A stretch of DNA of 64,000 bases, from contig NZ_CP010427.1 in assembly GCF_000815225.1 (NCBI RefSeq), positions 434,001 through 498,000 of the forward strand. Direction: 5' to 3'. The position numbers and the translations under genes are program-made. The stretch comes from Allofrancisella guangzhouensis. Lineage in GTDB: Bacteria > Pseudomonadota > Gammaproteobacteria > Francisellales > Francisellaceae. Each line of letters begins with the position of its first letter. Within the stretch, counting starts at the first letter, position 1. This document shows positions 11,905-20,464 of the stretch, in pieces. A model generated the notes under the pieces. It saw only the letters and a list, made by a program, of their open reading frames with translations. It was not told the DNA's origin and searched no databases.

Positions 11905-13353
11905 ATGAATTTATCTGTTATTTTTATCTTACCAGAAATATTACTAGCAATAGGTGTTCTAGTTGTAATGTTCTCGGGATTATTTTTGCATGGTAAAATT
12001 AGGAATATTAATTATATCTTTTTTCAGGTGTTTGTAAGCTTGGCACTCATAGCTACTTTTGCTAAAGAGTATATTTTACAAGCAGGAAGTGCCTTTGAGG
12101 GTCAAGTAGTCTTTAATGGCTTTGCCTATACATTACAACTTGTAATTTTAGTGTTATCTTTATTTGTTGCTTTATACTCACGTGAGTATGTTAAAGATAG
12201 AAAAATTTCCGATGGTGATTTTTATACATTGCTAATATTAGCTATCTTGGGATCAATGGTTTTAACTGCAGCACATAATTTGATAACTATTTATATTGGC
12301 TTGGAATTATTGTCATTGCCATTATATGCTTTAATTGCGATTTATCGTGAATCTGGTAAAGGTTTAGAGGCTGCAATTAAATATTTTATCCTTGGAGCAA
12401 TTGCCTCAGGATTATTACTTTTTGGTATGTCATTCGTTTATGGTATTACAGGACAGCTTGATATTACCAATATTGCTAAATTTATAACTACTAATAGCTT
12501 TGACAGTTTAGAATACAAATTCTTACTTATCTGTTTAGTAATGATGACAGCAACTTTCTTATTTAAGCTAGGTGCAGCGCCATTTAATATGTGGTTGCCA
12601 GACGTGTATGAAGGAGCACCAAATGCGGTTGCTAATATTGTAGCAACTATCCCTAAAGTAGCAGCATTTGCTATGTTGGTAAATATCTTATTTGTTGGTT
12701 TCCCTGAATTTAAAACCTCATGGGTATATTTGTTTAGAGTAATTGGTATTGCATCAATATTCTTTGGTAGTTTAGTAGCATTATCACAGACTAATATAAA
12801 AAGGCTGTTGGGTTATTCAACAGTCTCACAAATTGGTTTTGTACTATTAGCAACAACTCTAGAACCACAAGGTTATGCCTTGGTGGCAGCTAGTTTTTAT
12901 GTGGTCGTATATGTGTTTACAACTTTGGCAGCATTTGGTGTTTTAACCACTATTAGTATTGGGGGTTATGAAGTACAAAGCTTTAATGATTTAAAAGGCT
13001 TTAATACAAAAGATCCATGGTTGGCATTTATTTTCTTGATAGTATTATTCTCAATGTCTGGTATTCCTCCATTTGGTGGGTTTATTGCAAAATTATTTGT
13101 TATTATGGGGTTGATAAATAATGGTAGTTACATTTTGGCTTGTTTTGTGTTATTCATGGCGGTAATAGCTTCATTTTATTATATCCGTATTATCAAAATG
13201 ATGTACTTTGATGAACCTGAAAATGAAGAGGCAGTAAAAGCTCCACTTACCTCTTTAGTAGCGTTAAGTGTGAATGGTTTAGTGTTACTTTTCTTAGGTA
13301 TTATGCCAATGATGCTTTTATCTGTTCTTAGTAAAGTTGTTAATGTAATATAA
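11905..13353 (+). CDS. nuoN: NADH-quinone oxidoreductase subunit N
   Basis: This is the antiporter-like subunit (482 residues) nearest the peripheral arm and the last gene of the operon. Typical motifs are YIGLELLSLPLYALIA, FKLGAAPFNMWLPDVYEGAP and RLLGYSTVSQIGFVLLA. The window therefore carries nuoC through nuoN without interruption or insertion. A 10-base perfect inverted repeat lies about 90 bases downstream. Confidence 0.98.
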   Translation: MNLSVIFILPEILLAIGVLVVMFSGLFLHGKIRNINYIFFQVFVSLALIATFAKEYILQAGSAFEGQVVFNGFAYTLQLVILVLSLFVALYSREYVKDRKISDGDFYTLLILAILGSMVLTAAHNLITIYIGLELLSLPLYALIAIYRESGKGLEAAIKYFILGAIASGLLLFGMSFVYGITGQLDITNIAKFITTNSFDSLEYKFLLICLVMMTATFLFKLGAAPFNMWLPDVYEGAPNAVANIVATIPKVAAFAMLVNILFVGFPEFKTSWVYLFRVIGIASIFFGSLVALSQTNIKRLLGYSTVSQIGFVLLATTLEPQGYALVAASFYVVVYVFTTLAAFGVLTTISIGGYEVQSFNDLKGFNTKDPWLAFIFLIVLFSMSGIPPFGGFIAKLFVIMGLINNGSYILACFVLFMAVIASFYYIRIIKMMYFDEPENEEAVKAPLTSLVALSVNGLVLLFLGIMPMMLLSVLSKVVNVI

Positions 13354-13646
13354 GGTTTAATTTTAGTTTCATATTTTTCTATAGTGCTAGATTGTATTCT
13401 GAAAGCTTGAAATAAGTTGATCTATCATTATTGTCAGAATTTAAAGGTTTTTCGCTTATTTTAACCTAAAAATACTCACAAACCTTTAATTTACAACTCT
13501 TTTAAGCCCGAACTGAGGTTAAGTATAACAACTTGCTCTTTGAAGCATCGCTGCTCCAGCAAGCGAGTCCATTTAATCAGTTAAATCAGTCTTTATAATA
13601 TGCTGTTGAATTAGCTATGAGAAGATTGAAATCATATCTGTGAATT
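13354..13646. other. Intergenic region after nuoN with inverted repeat and degenerate repeat copy
   Basis: No gene was found in these 293 bases. Two features are visible. A degenerate copy of a short dispersed repeat lies at 13393-13420. A perfect 10-base inverted repeat, TTAAAGGTTT at 13441-13450 and AAACCTTTAA at 13480-13489, is separated by 29 bases. The latter may end nuo [13 protein letters not shown] but lacks a clear T-run. The rest shows no convincing coding signal. Confidence 0.6.
13393..13420 (+). repeat. Degenerate dispersed repeat, copy A
   Basis: The sequence begins TTGTATTCTGAAAG and continues with TTGAAATAAGTTGA. It shares the order and spacing of these blocks with copies at 16786-16842, 34063-34096 and 62665-62719, all on the same strand. 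This copy lies at the left edge of the accessory island that ends near copy B. It may be the remnant of a mobile-element end; no transposase lies next to it. Confidence 0.5.
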
Positions 13647-14534
13647 TCATAACAAATCAAATATATTTATATGAGAATTACTAATAGGTTTTATAATACT
13701 TTTATACTTATTATAAGCAGTTTCGCAGGACAAGTTATAAATTGGGAACTCTATTAATTCTTCACAAAGCTCTATAGTGATTTCCTCATTACATAGTCGC
13801 CAATATAATAACTCTAGGTCGCGTTGAGTGACATTTCTAAGTTGAATCTCCTTTTCTATATTTGCTTTATGATTTATATATTCTTTATGTTCAGTATCAA
13901 CTGGTCGATGAGTTTTAAGGTATGAAAATTTTTTATCCAAATTTAACTTATTTTCCCAGTAATTATCTTCCCTAATTTTATTCCAAGCTCCATCCTTATT
14001 AAATAGTAAAGTAGTTCCAGAATTGCGACGGACAAGACCAAATTCAGGTCCTTGAACCTTTATATCATATCCCAGTTCAGATCTATCTTTTTTATGGCTT
14101 GCAAAATCAAGATTTTTAGTTTCATCGTATGATGGGTGTGAATGAGCAATAATTTTTCGACTCCAAAAATGATTACTTAAAAACCCCGATGTATTTATGG
14201 TTGCAGCTAGGTTTTGGTCTTGATATGCGTCTTTACCATTTTGAACTTTCAATCCCATGGTGGGAGTAAGCATCTTTCTGGTTAAAAAATTCGGATGAAA
14301 CGCTGGTGGGTACTTGCCATTAAAAATTGATACATGATTGCCAATATTATTGACAAGCTTAGGATTTATAGACGGTTTAGCATAGAAAATACCAGCTTCA
14401 CAATCAGGACGACCTAGCAATTTTGGAAGTGAAGCCATGGTTTTCAGAGTAACTCCAAGCTCTGGAGTATTCCAGCATATAGTTTCTCCTTTGGCTAATA
14501 TTTTCAATATTTTAGCATTTAATTCTAATTCCAC
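13647..14534 (-). CDS. Hypothetical protein with HSHP motif (possible JAB/DUF4329-like domain)
   Basis: This 295-residue protein is not recognised as a whole. It starts at a GTG with a weak GGG ribosome binding site six bases upstream. No signal peptide or membrane segment is visible. Near residues 130-165 the sequence AHSHPSYDETKNLDFASHKK runs into a later aspartate and then QGPEFGLVRR. This resembles the HxHP...S...D metal-binding signature of JAB metalloproteases and of the related DUF4329 domain, but the serine-aspartate spacing is one residue too long and no matching upstream glutamate is obvious. It lies 121 bases downstream of the ankyrin-protease gene on the same strand and may share its [10 protein letters not shown]. 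The function is unknown. Confidence 0.7.
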   Translation of the reverse strand: MELELNAKILKILAKGETICWNTPELGVTLKTMASLPKLLGRPDCEAGIFYAKPSINPKLVNNIGNHVSIFNGKYPPAFHPNFLTRKMLTPTMGLKVQNGKDAYQDQNLAATINTSGFLSNHFWSRKIIAHSHPSYDETKNLDFASHKKDRSELGYDIKVQGPEFGLVRRNSGTTLLFNKDGAWNKIREDNYWENKLNLDKKFSYLKTHRPVDTEHKEYINHKANIEKEIQLRNVTQRDLELLYWRLCNEEITIELCEELIEFPIYNLSCETAYNKYKSIIKPISNSHINIFDLL

Positions 14535-14655
14535 ATTTAACCCTAGTTATTAACTATATAATATTATTTAATGAGAAAGGCTTAAAGACCTTTATTTACT
14601 CATAAAACTTTGCCTGTACTAAACAATATTTATTGCTGTAATATTAATTTGAAGA

Positions 14656-16632
14656 TTAGATTTGTGTTAGGCTCCGTAGTTGCTGTTCTATATTTTTGTC
14701 ATATCCTTCTTTAAATTGATGGGTTTGGTACCACTCTAAAGCATCTTTGTTTTTAAACCTTACAGAATTACTTAGACTAGAACTATAATTATTTAAAAGC
14801 CATGATATACTTCTATTGTTCATAAAATAGCATCCTTGTATTAAAGGAGTTAAAGGTTCTGTTTTAGTACTGTCTATAGGCATGTCCCATACAGTATTGA
14901 TGTTATATATTGGGAAAGATTTTTTTAAACTTTCTAGTACCTTGTTATTTGAAAGTTTATCACACCCTCCGATGAAGTATTGACTAATCATTTCTGTTGT
15001 ATTGTTTAGTCTAGGACGTTGCAGTAGTAATTCAACTATCTCTACATAACCATTTTGGCAAGCAATATATAAAGGCGATGAGCCATCTGTTTTAAGCTTG
15101 TTTGGGTTAGCGTTATGGGTTAATAATAGGTTAACTATCTCCGCATATCCTTGTTCGCAAGCAATGTATAAAGGTGATGAACCATCTGTTTTAAGCTTAT
15201 TTGGGTTAGCATTATTTTGTAATAATAAATTGACTATCTCTGTATATCCTTGTTCGCAAGCAATGTATAAAGGTGATGATTTATCTGTTTTAGGTTGGTT
15301 AGGATTGACATTATTTTGTAATAATAGATTGACTATGTCTGTGTATCCATGTTCGCAAGCAACATGTAAAGGTGATGATCCATCTGGTGTAAGTTGGTTT
15401 GGGTTAGCATTATTTTGTAATAATAGATTGACTACATCTGTATGGCCCCCTTGGCAGGCAACGTATAATAGTTCACTATCTTTCCAAGATGTAATTTTTG
15501 TAATGGTTTCAATAAGGTATGGCTTATAACTCTCAAGGCTTACGTATTCTTTGAAGGTTTTTTCAGTATATTTTATAATTTCATGAATTATATTATAATA
15601 CTCAGGTTTTTCGTCTAATTTTTTAGCGAAATTGTTATAATCGTTATTATTTAACTTTTGTTCATCTACCACTAAAAAATTCCCTTTCTTAATATATGAC
15701 AACATATCGCTTACGTTAGTAAAACTTTTAAGTTTATCTACTATCTTATGACTATGATAGATGCCGTTTTTATTATTTAGAATTAAATTACAAGAATATT
15801 TTTTTATATTTTGAAGCTGCAACCTTTCATATTCATTTCTATAAATAACTGAACTATAATTCTGCGGGCATTTGGGGTTCATATAGATTGATATATTTAA
15901 AGCCAATGTTTGAAAGTGATTTGAACTAAATCTAAAAGCATCAAATATTTCACCGACTAATTTTCTATAACTATCATTTGCATTTAATATGATATTAGCT
16001 TTAAAACTATTCTGCTGCATTAAATTAGCATCATAAAATAACAGATTTGCCCCGTCATGACTTATTGCTACAGCATGGTTAACATTATTTAAAAAGAAAT
16101 AAAAATGTAATCCAGACTCTATACATTTAGTGATTAAAGAATTAAAAACGTCAGTGTAGTCTGAAACCTTGCCATAGAACGGTTGATTGTATACCTGCAA
16201 TAAAGAAGAGTTTTCTGTGTGAGTTATATTAAGATTCTTATTATAAACTTTACTAACACTATGTGTTAATTCGCTATTTACTACATACGGAGATGTTTTT
16301 AATATGTTCTGGTTTGCTATTTTATAATCATTATTTAAAAATGTGTTACTAGGCTTATGGTATGCTAATAATCCATCTAAAAATGCTCTTATTGATATGA
16401 TTAATTCGTATGTAATCTTAGAATTTCCAAGATTTAGGTATAAATTAGCCTGACCAACTGATTTGTGTTTAGATAATTCTTTTTCAAATAAGTATACGTG
16501 ATTAATCAGATCAGTTAATTTGTTATATTCTTTGCCGTTAAATGACATTTGCGGCATAGTTTCACTTGTAAGTATTTGCAACCTCTCATAAAATGTAACC
16601 ACATCATCAGCTAAGATGGCTTGTCCCCACAT
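14656..16632 (-). CDS. Ankyrin-repeat protein with papain-like (C58-type) protease region
   Basis: From the first in-frame ATG the protein has 658 residues. Residues about 385-540 form five ankyrin repeats of 33 residues (pattern SSPLYIACEQGYTEIVNLLL). The N-terminal part shows a papain-like signature: VNHAVAIS with H186, and LLFYDANL with D201, 15 residues later. That is close to the His-Asp spacing of YopT-type C58 peptidases. The matching catalytic cysteine, in SGLCFGLSAMW, lies six residues upstream of this ATG in the same frame, so the true protein probably begins earlier (see 16633-16750). There is no signal peptide or membrane segment. Protease plus ankyrin repeats suggests a host-directed effector, which is inference. 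Confidence 0.85.
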   Translation of the reverse strand: MWGQAILADDVVTFYERLQILTSETMPQMSFNGKEYNKLTDLINHVYLFEKELSKHKSVGQANLYLNLGNSKITYELIISIRAFLDGLLAYHKPSNTFLNNDYKIANQNILKTSPYVVNSELTHSVSKVYNKNLNITHTENSSLLQVYNQPFYGKVSDYTDVFNSLITKCIESGLHFYFFLNNVNHAVAISHDGANLLFYDANLMQQNSFKANIILNANDSYRKLVGEIFDAFRFSSNHFQTLALNISIYMNPKCPQNYSSVIYRNEYERLQLQNIKKYSCNLILNNKNGIYHSHKIVDKLKSFTNVSDMLSYIKKGNFLVVDEQKLNNNDYNNFAKKLDEKPEYYNIIHEIIKYTEKTFKEYVSLESYKPYLIETITKITSWKDSELLYVACQGGHTDVVNLLLQNNANPNQLTPDGSSPLHVACEHGYTDIVNLLLQNNVNPNQPKTDKSSPLYIACEQGYTEIVNLLLQNNANPNKLKTDGSSPLYIACEQGYAEIVNLLLTHNANPNKLKTDGSSPLYIACQNGYVEIVELLLQRPRLNNTTEMISQYFIGGCDKLSNNKVLESLKKSFPIYNINTVWDMPIDSTKTEPLTPLIQGCYFMNNRSISWLLNNYSSSLSNSVRFKNKDALEWYQTHQFKEGYDKNIEQQLRSLTQI

Positions 16633-16750
16633 GGCAGAAAGTCCAAAGCATAATCCACTTGGGAGACCTAAAGTATCATAGTAGTCACCCCATTCACAAT
16701 TTTTTGATATTTTATATATATTTTTTTTTAAAATTATTATAATAAGTCAT
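16633..16750 (-). pseudogene. 5' extension of the ankyrin-protease gene, out of frame with its start across an A9 tract
   Basis: Reading upstream of the ATG at 16632 in the same frame gives GDYYDTLGLPSGLCFGLSA, which contains the expected catalytic cysteine motif. The frame stays open to a TGA at 16749-16747 but has no ATG, GTG or TTG. An ATG at 16750 sits one base off this frame, with AGGGG 13 bases upstream (rather far for a ribosome binding site). Between them lies a run of nine A on the coding strand (16721-16729). With eight A the ATG would read through the cysteine motif into the rest, giving about 697 residues. A sequencing error, a phase-variable tract, slippage or a real inactivating mutation would all explain this. 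Confidence 0.6.
16721..16729 (-). repeat. Homopolymeric A9 tract near the start of the ankyrin-protease gene
   Basis: Nine consecutive T on the plus strand (A on the coding strand) lie about 20 bases after a candidate ATG. The tract separates that start from the frame encoding the protease cysteine motif. Such runs are prone to slipped-strand mispairing and polymerase slippage. Confidence 0.75.
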
Positions 16751-17017
16751 TTTAAGCTATTTTCCCCTAAGCATAATTTCTTAGATTGTATTTTTAAATA
16801 GTTTGAAATTAGTTGAAAGAGGGTTTAGGATGTAGTTTATTAGGTTTGTGGAAATCAAATAAACGAAAAGTAACTAAAAATGGCTAGCCATTTAACTCTT
16901 TCAGGTAGGTATTATATAGAATTTACTTGAACTGGAATATATATAAGTGAAAATAGATAGCAAAATATGATTATAATCGTATTAATTTTTTGCTGCCAGT
17001 GAGGCTATTTAAGTTTT
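16751..17017. other. Intergenic region between the ankyrin-protease gene and lpxD
   Basis: No gene is seen here. The stretch holds copy B of the dispersed repeat (16786-16842) and a perfect 16-base palindrome, AAATGGCTAGCCATTT, at 16878-16893. The promoter of the ankyrin-protease gene should lie near its left end. The lpxD gene ends at 17018 on the minus strand, so its terminator would also be here. Confidence 0.5.
16786..16842 (+). repeat. Degenerate dispersed repeat, copy B
   Basis: This copy reads TTGTATTTTTAAATAG, then AGTTGAAAGAGGG and ATGTAGTTTATTA. It matches copy C at 62665-62719 over its whole length with two short gaps. It lies just upstream of the accessory ankyrin-protease gene, so copies A and B flank that island. 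Confidence 0.55.
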
Positions 17018-18067
17018 TTATAAATCAATATTTAAACTTTTTGCTAAAGCTTTTAGTTTTTTCATAGTATCTGGAAGTTGCTTAATAGCTACCCATTGGC
17101 GCATTAATTCCCGCCCTTCATAAGCAGGGTAGCCCATCTGGCTTTGTCCAGCAGGTACATCTTTCATTACGCCAGATTTAGCACCAATTCTAGCACCAGC
17201 TCCTATCTTAGTGTGATCTTTGATGCCAGCGTTGCCAGCTATTATAACTCCGTCTCCAATAGTTACAGAACCACTAATCCCGGCTTGGCCGCATATCATA
17301 CAACCTTTGCCAATAGTCACATTATGACCTATCTGTACAAGATTATCAATTTTTGTAAAATCACCAATGATAGTTGAACCAAATTTAGCAATATCTATAC
17401 ACGTTGATGAGCCAATATCAACATAATTGCCAATAATAACATTTCCAATATGTGGAACTCTGATTATACTTTTACCATCCTCTGAAGGTCTGTATCCAAA
17501 ACCGTCACTGCCAATAGAGCAGTTTGAGTAAAGCCTACAAAAGTGTCCTATTTGAGTCCTTTCTCTAATGGTGACGTTTGGCCATATGATACAATTTTGT
17601 CCGATAGTAGTTTCATCATAGATACTTACATTTGCATATATGGTAGTGTTATCACCAATAACTACATTTTTTCCTATGTAGACTCCTGATCCGATAGAGA
17701 CATTAGCCCCAATAGTTGCAGTTGGTTCGACAACGGCTTTTTCGTGAATACCATTTTGTTCTGGGTTAGGCTTAGAAAATAGCTCTAAAGCTTTTGCCAT
17801 AGCCAAATCTGCATTATTTACCAGGATTAAAGGTCTATTGTTATTAGTTTCTTTTATAGCTTCGCGTAAATCTTTGCTAATGATTGCGGCACTTGCCTTA
17901 GAATCTTGCCAAAGTTTAATATGCTCACTTTTGTTTATTAAGGTTAAATCACCATTTTTAGCTAAATTAGCATAATTTAAACCAGATATATGGAGGTTAT
18001 TGGTAGAGGTAAAATTAATTAACTCACCACCAATTTGCTCAGCAACTTGCTGTATTGTGTATTTCAA
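17018..18067 (-). CDS. lpxD: UDP-3-O-(3-hydroxyacyl)glucosamine N-acyltransferase
   Basis: This 349-residue enzyme transfers a hydroxyacyl chain from acyl carrier protein to the 2-amino group of UDP-3-O-acyl-glucosamine, the third step of lipid A synthesis. An N-terminal uridine-binding region is followed by many hexapeptide repeats of the left-handed beta helix (residues about 110-320). The catalytic histidine lies in NLVQIGHNV. It stands alone, away from lpxA, fabZ and lpxB. Francisella is known to have two LpxD enzymes of different chain length preference and temperature response; this is one of them or the only copy, which the window cannot decide. Confidence 0.95.
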   Translation of the reverse strand: MKYTIQQVAEQIGGELINFTSTNNLHISGLNYANLAKNGDLTLINKSEHIKLWQDSKASAAIISKDLREAIKETNNNRPLILVNNADLAMAKALELFSKPNPEQNGIHEKAVVEPTATIGANVSIGSGVYIGKNVVIGDNTTIYANVSIYDETTIGQNCIIWPNVTIRERTQIGHFCRLYSNCSIGSDGFGYRPSEDGKSIIRVPHIGNVIIGNYVDIGSSTCIDIAKFGSTIIGDFTKIDNLVQIGHNVTIGKGCMICGQAGISGSVTIGDGVIIAGNAGIKDHTKIGAGARIGAKSGVMKDVPAGQSQMGYPAYEGRELMRQWVAIKQLPDTMKKLKALAKSLNIDL

Positions 18068-18162
18068 CTAAGTCTTCCTTACTAATTAATTTTATTTACA
18101 CTAATTCTATCATATTTTTAATAATTTTATTTATAAAAATTAATTAATTATACAATATTATA

Positions 18163-18855
18163 TTAACCTACACCAAAGTCTGTATTATTGGCTAATATCT
18201 CAAACTGAGGGTTATTATATAGATATTTGTATTCTTCTAAAAACCATTTTTTTAATTCATCATCTGCTTTAATCTTAGTAGTGTTGTTTGTATAGATATT
18301 CAAGGTTGTGTGCTTAAAATGTTTTTTTGCTATTTCAATGTCTTTTCTTATAATTTCTTTAGTTTGTCCTTTTACTCCTATTAGTAAACAAACAGAGTCA
18401 AATAGACTGCTAAGCTCTTCAAGAGACTTATAGTTAAAGCCTTTGTTAAGAATATTTTCTCTGAAACTGTAATCGAAGCTTTCTAATCCTGTTTTGATAA
18501 ATATGTTGGTTTCAAAAATTTCTTTGATCTTATGTAAATGGTCTTTGTACATCCAGTGTGCTTCAACAAAAAGTAGATTAATGTTTTTTTCTTTAACAAT
18601 TTGTTTTATACGATTTTTTGTTTCTAGAGGAAGTTCAAAAATATTGCCAGAGTTGATAATTTCTAAAATGCCAAATTCGCCAGTTATATTTTCTAGTACC
18701 TTAAAATTTATTGAATTAATTTCATCAATATTTTTAGAATTATCTAGAATATAATCACAAAAAGAACATTTTCCATAAGCACAAGGTCGGCTTTTTAAGA
18801 GTACTATTTCACGCTTGTAGCGATAAACATTTATAATTTTACTATAACGTTGCAT
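18163..18855 (-). CDS. Radical SAM domain protein
   Basis: This 230-residue protein carries CAYGKCSFC near residues 25-33, a cysteine cluster suited to a 4Fe-4S centre of the radical SAM type, though the first spacing is four residues instead of the canonical three. The segment SGNIFELP and the later KTGLESFDY resemble the following strands of the TIM-barrel core. The protein is short, with no extra domain. Its start codon lies two bases from the stop of the pyridoxal kinase gene, so the two are very likely [13 protein letters not shown]. The substrate is unknown. Confidence 0.75.
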   Translation of the reverse strand: MQRYSKIINVYRYKREIVLLKSRPCAYGKCSFCDYILDNSKNIDEINSINFKVLENITGEFGILEIINSGNIFELPLETKNRIKQIVKEKNINLLFVEAHWMYKDHLHKIKEIFETNIFIKTGLESFDYSFRENILNKGFNYKSLEELSSLFDSVCLLIGVKGQTKEIIRKDIEIAKKHFKHTTLNIYTNNTTKIKADDELKKWFLEEYKYLYNNPQFEILANNTDFGVG

Positions 18856-18857
18856 AA

Positions 18858-19715
18858 TTATTTGATATATTTTTGTGCTTGTATTAGAGCTAATTCATTT
18901 GTGTTTAACTCATGGGTGGTTTTAAATATGCCATCTAAACATTTAGTTACTTTATTTAAGGCTTGAAAAAGGTTTTTGCCTTTTAAGAGATAGCTTAAAA
19001 ACATCGCAGCTGTGATATCTCCAGAACCACTTACAGATGGTTGAACTTTATATTTTGGTGATTCTAAGTATTTAAATTTATTTTTATGATATATTGCAAT
19101 ACCAGTCGTAGAGTTGTTAAAAGTTGTGCTTGTAATAATGATTATTTGGTTTGGGTTTCTAGTCTTAGTTATTAGATTTTTACAAGCTTTGATAATATCA
19201 TCAAAGTTTTTAATTTTAGTTTCACTTAGTACAGAAAGCTCAAATAAGTTGGGAGTAATAATATCAGCTATAGGTAATAAATGCTCCAAGAAAATGTGAG
19301 GGTGCTTTTCTGTCGCAAAAATGTGCCCTTGCTGGTCATTAGTGTCGTAGATATCGCCAAATACTGGATCACAGCAATATAGAGCATTTTGATTGTTTTT
19401 TTTAATGATTTTGACTGTACTGGCAATAACCTTAGCTACTTTAATATCGCCTATATAACCAGAAAGCACAGCATCGTGTTTAGTTAAAAAATTATTAACA
19501 ATCATACCATCAATAACGTTTTGGACTCCTTTTGCACTAAAAAAAGATCCTCTATAGTGCTGATATTGAGTATGATTAGATAATTGTACTGTGTAAATAG
19601 GAGACACTTCTATGCCAAGCTTCTGCATTGGGAATATAGCTGCTTTATTACCTGCGTAACCATAAGCGACATGAGATTGAATAGAAAGAATCCTTGGAGT
19701 TTTAGAAATAATCAT
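18858..19715 (-). CDS. pdxY: Pyridoxal kinase
   Basis: This 285-residue ribokinase-family enzyme phosphorylates pyridoxal to pyridoxal 5'-phosphate in the vitamin B6 salvage pathway. The N-terminus ILSIQSHVAYGYAGN is the typical substrate-binding signature. DIITPNLFELSVLS is the conserved central segment, and SGSGDITAAMFLSYLL holds the GxGD catalytic aspartate and anion hole. It lies between the lipoprotein gene and the radical SAM gene on the minus strand, with spacings of six and two bases, which suggests one operon. Confidence 0.93.
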   Translation of the reverse strand: MIISKTPRILSIQSHVAYGYAGNKAAIFPMQKLGIEVSPIYTVQLSNHTQYQHYRGSFFSAKGVQNVIDGMIVNNFLTKHDAVLSGYIGDIKVAKVIASTVKIIKKNNQNALYCCDPVFGDIYDTNDQQGHIFATEKHPHIFLEHLLPIADIITPNLFELSVLSETKIKNFDDIIKACKNLITKTRNPNQIIIITSTTFNNSTTGIAIYHKNKFKYLESPKYKVQPSVSGSGDITAAMFLSYLLKGKNLFQALNKVTKCLDGIFKTTHELNTNELALIQAQKYIK

Positions 19716-19721
19716 CAGATT

Positions 19722-20132
19722 TTATAAACCTAGAATATTTCTTACGTCAGAAAGTAAATTCACTGAAGCTTGTTTGTCACCAAAAGTACCTATTTTGATG
19801 TACATATTTATTATATCGTTGTTACTTTTTATCATTTTTATTTCAAAAGGGTCTTTATTTGATTTAACGATACCAGATATTTCAGCGTAACCGTCTTTTA
19901 TATCACTCTTTTTTATATCATAATTTCCATTGTTATTAAGGGCTAATTTTGTAGCATTGTAAACGCTTTGGACACTTGTATTATCTATTTCGGCAGAAAA
20001 AATACCATTTATAAAGTTAACGACAGACTTACTCGTTGAGTTTAAATCTTCAGCTAAGCTACTATTATTTGAGCATGCAGATAGCACTAAAGCAGTTATC
20101 AAACATAGAGTTAGTATTTTCATGTTTTTCAT
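19722..20132 (-). CDS. Small lipoprotein, DUF3568-like
   Basis: This 136-residue protein begins with a lipoprotein signal peptide (MKNMKILTLCLITALVLSAC), with the lipobox cysteine at residue 20. The mature part has about 115 residues and resembles the DUF3568 family, which is common in Francisella; the assignment is from memory of the pattern. AGGAG lies upstream of the ATG. A second ATG three codons later is also possible. The function is unknown, and the protein is presumed anchored in the outer membrane. Confidence 0.8.
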   Translation of the reverse strand: MKNMKILTLCLITALVLSACSNNSSLAEDLNSTSKSVVNFINGIFSAEIDNTSVQSVYNATKLALNNNGNYDIKKSDIKDGYAEISGIVKSNKDPFEIKMIKSNNDIINMYIKIGTFGDKQASVNLLSDVRNILGL

Positions 20133-20464
20133 TTTAGAATCTCCTAATCAAATAGAGCTAACCTAAATTTTACAATATATCTAGCTTTTTGTATAGGATA
20201 CGCTTCTTTGTAAAAGCTATATAGCATAAAAAAATGTTATATTTCTGTTGATTATCAGAATGATAATGTTCTTTACGACGAACTTTAATTTTTATAGTTG
20301 ATAAATTTGAGCTTGCTAGGAAATTTAGCTAACTTATTTTATTTTACTATAGATCATTAACTTAACAACCTTTAGGTGAGGCAAAAGGTACTAACAAACC
20401 TTGAAAAAGCAATAATAGACCCTATACTTTATCAAAGTGGTATTTAGGCTTTTGGAGAAAGGTT
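20133..20464. other. Divergent intergenic region between the lipoprotein gene and moxR
   Basis: The region separates a leftward and a rightward [13 protein letters not shown] unit and must hold both promoters. An inverted repeat, ATTATCA at 20251-20257 and TGATAAT at 20261-20267 with a 3-base spacer, is the most ordered element. Its arms are in the reverse order to a Fur box. No gene was found. Confidence 0.5.

Noticed and set aside
15098-15529. Plus-strand reading frame of 143 codons
   Set aside because: It is antisense to the ankyrin repeats, and its repetitive composition mirrors theirs.
20251-20267. Inverted repeat ATTATCA-gaa-TGATAAT considered as a Fur box
   Set aside because: The arms are in the reverse order to the Fur consensus (TGATAAT then ATTATCA) and the spacer is three bases, so a Fur site is not supported.
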